From: Deltaproteobacteria bacterium
GTDB lineage: Bacteria > Desulfobacterota > Desulfarculia > Adiutricales > Adiutricaceae
Length of the DNA: 36,107 nt
Assembly (NCBI GenBank): GCA_031267005.1
Contig: JAIRZX010000186.1
Location: forward strand, 1-36,107
Reading direction: 5' to 3'
Shown here: positions 32,861-36,107 of the stretch, one piece after another
Layout: each line of letters starts with the position of its first letter
Numbering within the stretch: the first letter of the stretch is position 1
Program-made: the position numbers and the translations under genes
The notes under the pieces: model-generated
Told to the model about the DNA's origin: nothing
Database searches by the model: none
Seen by the model: the letters and a program-made list of their open reading frames with translations, nothing else

Positions 32861-33403
32861 TCAGTCGGGCAGGATGAGCGAGTCCCTTTCCCAGACCATG
32901 TAGTCGTTCCTGTTTGCGAGCCTGGGGTTCAGCTCCACGATGGCCTGAATGGTGGTCCCGTGTTCTCTGGCGATCTGTGAAAGCGTGTCGCCCTTCTGAG
33001 CTATGTAGACCTTGGTCCGTCCCGGCGGTGGCGACGGCGCCGGAGCCCTTTCGGCGGCCGTGGCCGCAGGGGCGGCCACGCGCCCGCCCTCGCCCGCCGC
33101 AGGCGCCTGGCCGCCGACTTCGGCTCCCGCAACGGCGGAATCCGGGCTCTCTGGGCTAACAGCCAAGTCCCCGGACAGCGCGTTCAGCCGGTCCACCACC
33201 CGGTCCTTCTCCCGGTAGACGTTGGTCAAGGCCCTGTCCAGGAGCTCGGATTCTGTTTTAAGCCTGGTGAGTTCAGCCGCCAGGGCTTCGGTCTCGACAC
33301 GGAGACTGCCCATCTCCTCGTCGGATGCCGACGAGCAGGCGCAAAGAGCGAACGCCGCCATGAACGCCAGCGCCTGCGACGGGAAGGCGCGGAGCATCCC
33401 CAT
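32861..33403 (-). CDS. LysM-domain lipoprotein with coiled coil
   Basis: Likely peptidoglycan-binding lipoprotein anchored in the outer or inner membrane. The tracked ORF begins 52 codons earlier, but the ATG at 33403 (MGMLRAFPS) follows GGGGAAG and opens directly into a lipoprotein signal ending in the lipobox LCAC (acylated Cys about residue 23), so this start is preferred. Next come a coiled coil (about 28-77, ETEALAAELTRLKTESELLD), an Ala/Pro-rich spacer and a C-terminal LysM domain (about 128-178, VYIAQKGDTLSQIAREHGTT), which binds N-acetylglucosamine chains. No peptidase domain is present. It is located immediately upstream of proB. A structural or cell-envelope-organising role is inferred. 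Confidence 0.85.
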   Translation of the reverse strand: MGMLRAFPSQALAFMAAFALCACSSASDEEMGSLRVETEALAAELTRLKTESELLDRALTNVYREKDRVVDRLNALSGDLAVSPESPDSAVAGAEVGGQAPAAGEGGRVAAPAATAAERAPAPSPPPGRTKVYIAQKGDTLSQIAREHGTTIQAIVELNPRLANRNDYMVWERDSLILPD

Positions 33404-34191
33404 CTTCCCCGGAGGGGAAGCGGGGGAAGGGGCCCCTTCTGGCGCGGGGGGGGGATTCCGGACTGATGAGGCCCGAAATATAGCTTTTTGCTCGAAACTC
33501 TTCAAAAACTCATCTCCGGAAAAGGGGATCGGAATGTCGGGGAAACGGGAACAGGACAACCATTCTATCAGAACGCCCCAGGTAAGGCAAAACCGCGCTT
33601 TCTCGGCCTAACTCGCCTCAGCCGCGCTACAGGGTTGCCCGCGATAGGCCCCGGAACGTCCGGGCGTCCCGCCAGCCCGTCTTAAAGACGGGGGCCGGAC
33701 CTCCGCCGACCGCGCCTTTCCGTGAGAAATGATTCGACAGTTTCCAGTCAGGCCGCAACGCCGTCTCAAAGCGCAAGCCGCGACTCCGCCGCAGGAAAGT
33801 TCAGATGGCCGCGAGGGCTGGGAAATCCCATTGAGGGCTAACCAGTATGCTGCAAGGGTCCCGGACGCTGCCGGAGCCGGAGCCGGGAGGCCTGGACGCA
33901 ATGCTAGGGAAGGCCGGTCCTGAGGGCGGGCGCGGAGCGCCGTCAGCTTCGCCTGCGGGGGCCCACTTGTTTCAGCTATGAAGAAGGGGGCGTCCCGGGC
34001 CGGGGCGCAGCTGAATGGTTATAAATATTAGATGGGGGGACTATATTAAGTATTTACTGCCACCCTTTTTTCTCATGTTTAATTAAGAATGGTAATATTA
34101 AGGCTTAATTAGAGGATAAGAGATCAGACTTACCAGAACCAATACGCGAAATTCTACCCTCATTAAGAGGCTCCAGCCCAACTCATTGATT
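33404..34191. other. No intact gene; GC-to-AT transition
   Basis: Up to about 34015 the DNA is GC-rich with only shadow ORFs and should contain the promoter of the LysM-proB unit. At about 34020 composition switches abruptly to AT-rich, marking the edge of the restriction-modification island. No direct repeat or att-like site was recognised at the switch. Confidence 0.45.
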
Positions 34192-34314
34192 TCATCTGCA
34201 ATTGCTGTCCCAGATAGACTTCACAATACGGCTGACAGATGCAATTCTATCATACCCAAGCAAATTTACCGTACTTCTAGCCTGCAATCTCCTCATTTGA
34301 ATGGATATATACAT
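34192..34314 (-). pseudogene. Degenerate gene fragment in the AT-rich island
   Basis: A 40-codon open run from an ATG (MYISIQMRRLQARSTVNLLG) ends at a TGA. Protein-like text continues in neighbouring frames: ADEINELG about 34170-34200, then LEPLNEGRISRIGSGKSDLL about 34100-34160. This is consistent with a gene broken by at least two frameshifts. The family is not recognised. It lies just downstream of the broken HNH nuclease on the same strand, so it may be a further part of the restriction-modification cluster. Confidence 0.35.
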
Positions 34315-34451
34315 CGAGTCAAATAATTTTAATGGCATAAATATCAAAATTGATCAGATACCAGTATAATTTTCCCCCCGACAACGTAAATTTTCAAAAT
34401 TTATGCATGTGGCCTATCGCTAGATTTTTTAAAAATATTTCTAAATATATT

Positions 34452-35493
34452 TTAAACACGATCAGCCAATAATACTTCACCTGTTTCAGAAATCATTAAT
34501 AAATTTATATCAAAAAGCAAATGGATATCTGCCCGGAGAGCAAACCCGTTTGTTATATCGCTTTTGCCAAGGATTTAAATGATTTGATATGAGCGCTCTC
34601 AAGCACTTCAGGCATATCAAAATGTGTAATAACACACTTTTGAAATTCACGTAAGATATCACGCCGGAAGAAAATTTTGTTCAGGTCTCGCCAGGCCTTG
34701 TTTATAATATTTTTGAAAAGCGACATTATCCTCAATACTTCCAAATAGAACAGTATCGGAGTACTCTTTAAATTTATCTTTAATTCAAAAATTAAGTTGG
34801 TGTGGTTGGATCTCTTCTTTAAAATCATTATTATATTATTAATAATAATGCCGAATCAGATCTCTTGCATTTTCATAGTCGGATTTTTGTTGTATCCATA
34901 CTAATTCAAAAACAACAATAAACTCGTTTGCCATACGCTTATCATTGCATTCAGGTATACAATTCGGCCATTCTTTGCAATTATTAATATTATTATTTCT
35001 ATATTTGGAAATTAACTTGGTATAATCAGATATTTCTGCATGCTTTCCAGACAAAGGCATAACTACATCACATAACTCTTTAGCTGTAATAAACCCGTCG
35101 TCAGAATTTATCTTATATAGCCCATGAAGAATAGTTAGCAACAGCCTAAAAGGATAGATTTCTAAGTCCACATCTTTCCATTATTGACAAATCACATTAT
35201 TTTGTATCCTTTCATTAGTCAATTTTAAAGATTGAATAATCTTTTGAAGCAAATTCCTCTGTAGCAATCTCGTAATCAGCTATCTTTTTAACGAAATCAG
35301 AAAGATGAATAATCCCATCATGCTTACTGCTAATATCTAGTAATCCTAAAGACTTCCAATACTGCTGAGAATTTCGCATTCTATTCCTGTCTTGTGAACG
35401 GACTGGCAAGCGGAAATTGGGCACTCCATTAAAATCATTAATTAAATCTAAATATTCGTCCTGGAATTCTGTTGAACTAAACTTAATTTTCAA
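34452..35493 (-). pseudogene. Broken HNH restriction endonuclease
   Basis: Three tracked ORFs (92, 110 and 91 aa), each in a different frame, plus an untracked tail read as one about 340-residue protein. The first part is helical (NFRLPVRSQDRNRMRNSQQY). It shifts frame near 35220, passes a TAA near 35182, continues with WKDVDLEIYPFRLLL and EWPNCIPECNDKRMANEFIV, meets TAA TAA near 34836-34841, and resumes in the third frame with RRDILREFQKCVITHFD and LESAHIKSF. A further shift near 34565 gives NGFALRADIHLLFD to the stop at 34452. C-x-x-T, the AHI segment and NG-x-x-L-x-x-DIH-x-LFD together are the HNH nuclease signature used by many restriction enzymes. It lies directly downstream of a cytosine methyltransferase, as expected for the cognate endonuclease. 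With several stops and shifts it should be inactive unless these are sequencing errors. Confidence 0.65.
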
Positions 35494-35649
35494 ATTACCC
35501 TTTTATAATTTTCTCATACGATACAATATCCCAAGAAACACATCGGGATTATTCATTATTTCAGTAGGGTTTCCATTTGCCCAACGCCTTTTAAAACCAA
35601 CAAATGTAAGGGATGGTATATAATTATCTGAAAATATTAAGATAATTAC

Positions 35650-36107
35650 CTATTCTTGAATAAATCGCTTGGCTATGGCATAAGCAAGCAAAGGAGGAAC
35701 AGCATTGCCTATCTGCCTATATACTGAAGATCTTGTTCCAAAAAATTCATAATCTAAGGGAAAACTTTGTACTGTTGCCAACTCTCTACAAGACATTCTA
35801 CGAACATTGTTAGGATGATGCAATACTACAACCCCACCCTTTTCATCACCTCTAGCTGTAACCGTCGGCGCAGGTTTCATGGGATCAATTCGCCTGTGTC
35901 CAAGATACCCATTAAATCTTAACTTATATTTTGAATAATCATGATTTAAAATATTATTCGGAATATCGGGATCAGGAATATTTGAAAGCGCCTGCCCAAC
36001 AGGGATCCACTTAGGCAATCCATTTGATCCATCGCTACTGTTAGTTGGCACAGGATAATTAAAAGAATAATTAATATCATTATGGACACCCACAATAAAC
36101 AGCCTCT
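35650..36107 (-). CDS. C-5 cytosine DNA methyltransferase, 5' end outside window
   Basis: Only the C-terminal about 150 residues are present. The frame stays open to the window edge, reading RLFIVGVHND across the tracked GTG start, so that GTG is internal. The RLFIVG strand (motif VIII region), a target-recognition segment, PTVTARGDEKGG, motif IX MSCRELATVQSFP and motif X YRQIGNAVPP are all intact. The enzyme transfers a methyl group from S-adenosylmethionine to C5 of cytosine in a short DNA site. The missing part must carry the catalytic PCQ loop. The gene is AT-rich, unlike the chromosome core. Its neighbour on the 3' side is the broken HNH nuclease, so it is either an orphan methylase or half of a decaying type II restriction-modification system. 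The recognition sequence cannot be read from this. Confidence 0.92.
   Translation of the reverse strand, partial: RLFIVGVHNDINYSFNYPVPTNSSDGSNGLPKWIPVGQALSNIPDPDIPNNILNHDYSKYKLRFNGYLGHRRIDPMKPAPTVTARGDEKGGVVVLHHPNNVRRMSCRELATVQSFPLDYEFFGTRSSVYRQIGNAVPPLLAYAIAKRFIQE

Overview
The window looks like a piece of a high-GC Gram-negative genome, probably a deltaproteobacterium-like (Desulfobacterota) or other uncultured proteobacterium. The clues are the very GC-rich third codon positions, periplasmic-domain hybrid kinases, a LysM lipoprotein and proB. The taxonomic guess is inference only; no rRNA or other marker gene is present. Both ends (about 1-500 and 34.0-36.1 kb) and a few islands are strongly AT-rich, which suggests imported or decaying DNA.

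Layout. 0.5-2.5 kb: a truncated IS-type transposase, gene debris and a small secreted protein. 2.9-6.5 kb: an accessory block on the minus strand. It holds a Fic-domain protein, a DUF6036-like nucleotidyltransferase, a protein with four 27-residue ankyrin-like repeats immediately upstream of it, and a short ORF that runs into the repeat gene in another frame. 6.5-7.2 kb: no gene, but a + strand hairpin/terminator pair that may end a small RNA.

7.2-30.4 kb is the dominant feature: five consecutive paralogous BvgS/EvgS-like hybrid sensor kinases, all on the minus strand (K1-K5, about 1180-1375 aa). Each has an export signal, two periplasmic solute-binding-like domains, one membrane helix, HisKA, HATPase, a receiver and an Hpt domain. 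There is no PAS or HAMP domain. They are separated by 0.4-1.3 kb gene-free, repeat-bearing GC-rich spacers, and no separate response regulator or DNA-binding output protein is encoded in the window. The catalytic blocks are very alike, while the REC-Hpt linkers and C-terminal tails are repeat-rich and variable. This points to serial duplication followed by divergence of the sensor part. Phosphate would pass His to Asp to His within each protein and then to regulators encoded elsewhere.

30.4-33.5 kb: a gene-free stretch with a 21-bp minisatellite and paired TATCGATA palindromes, then a LysM lipoprotein gene followed 9 bp later by proB (glutamate 5-kinase). 34.0-36.1 kb: an AT-rich restriction-modification island. 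The C-terminal part of a cytosine-5 DNA methyltransferase runs off the right edge, and the endonuclease next to it can be read only as an HNH nuclease broken by several frameshifts and stops.
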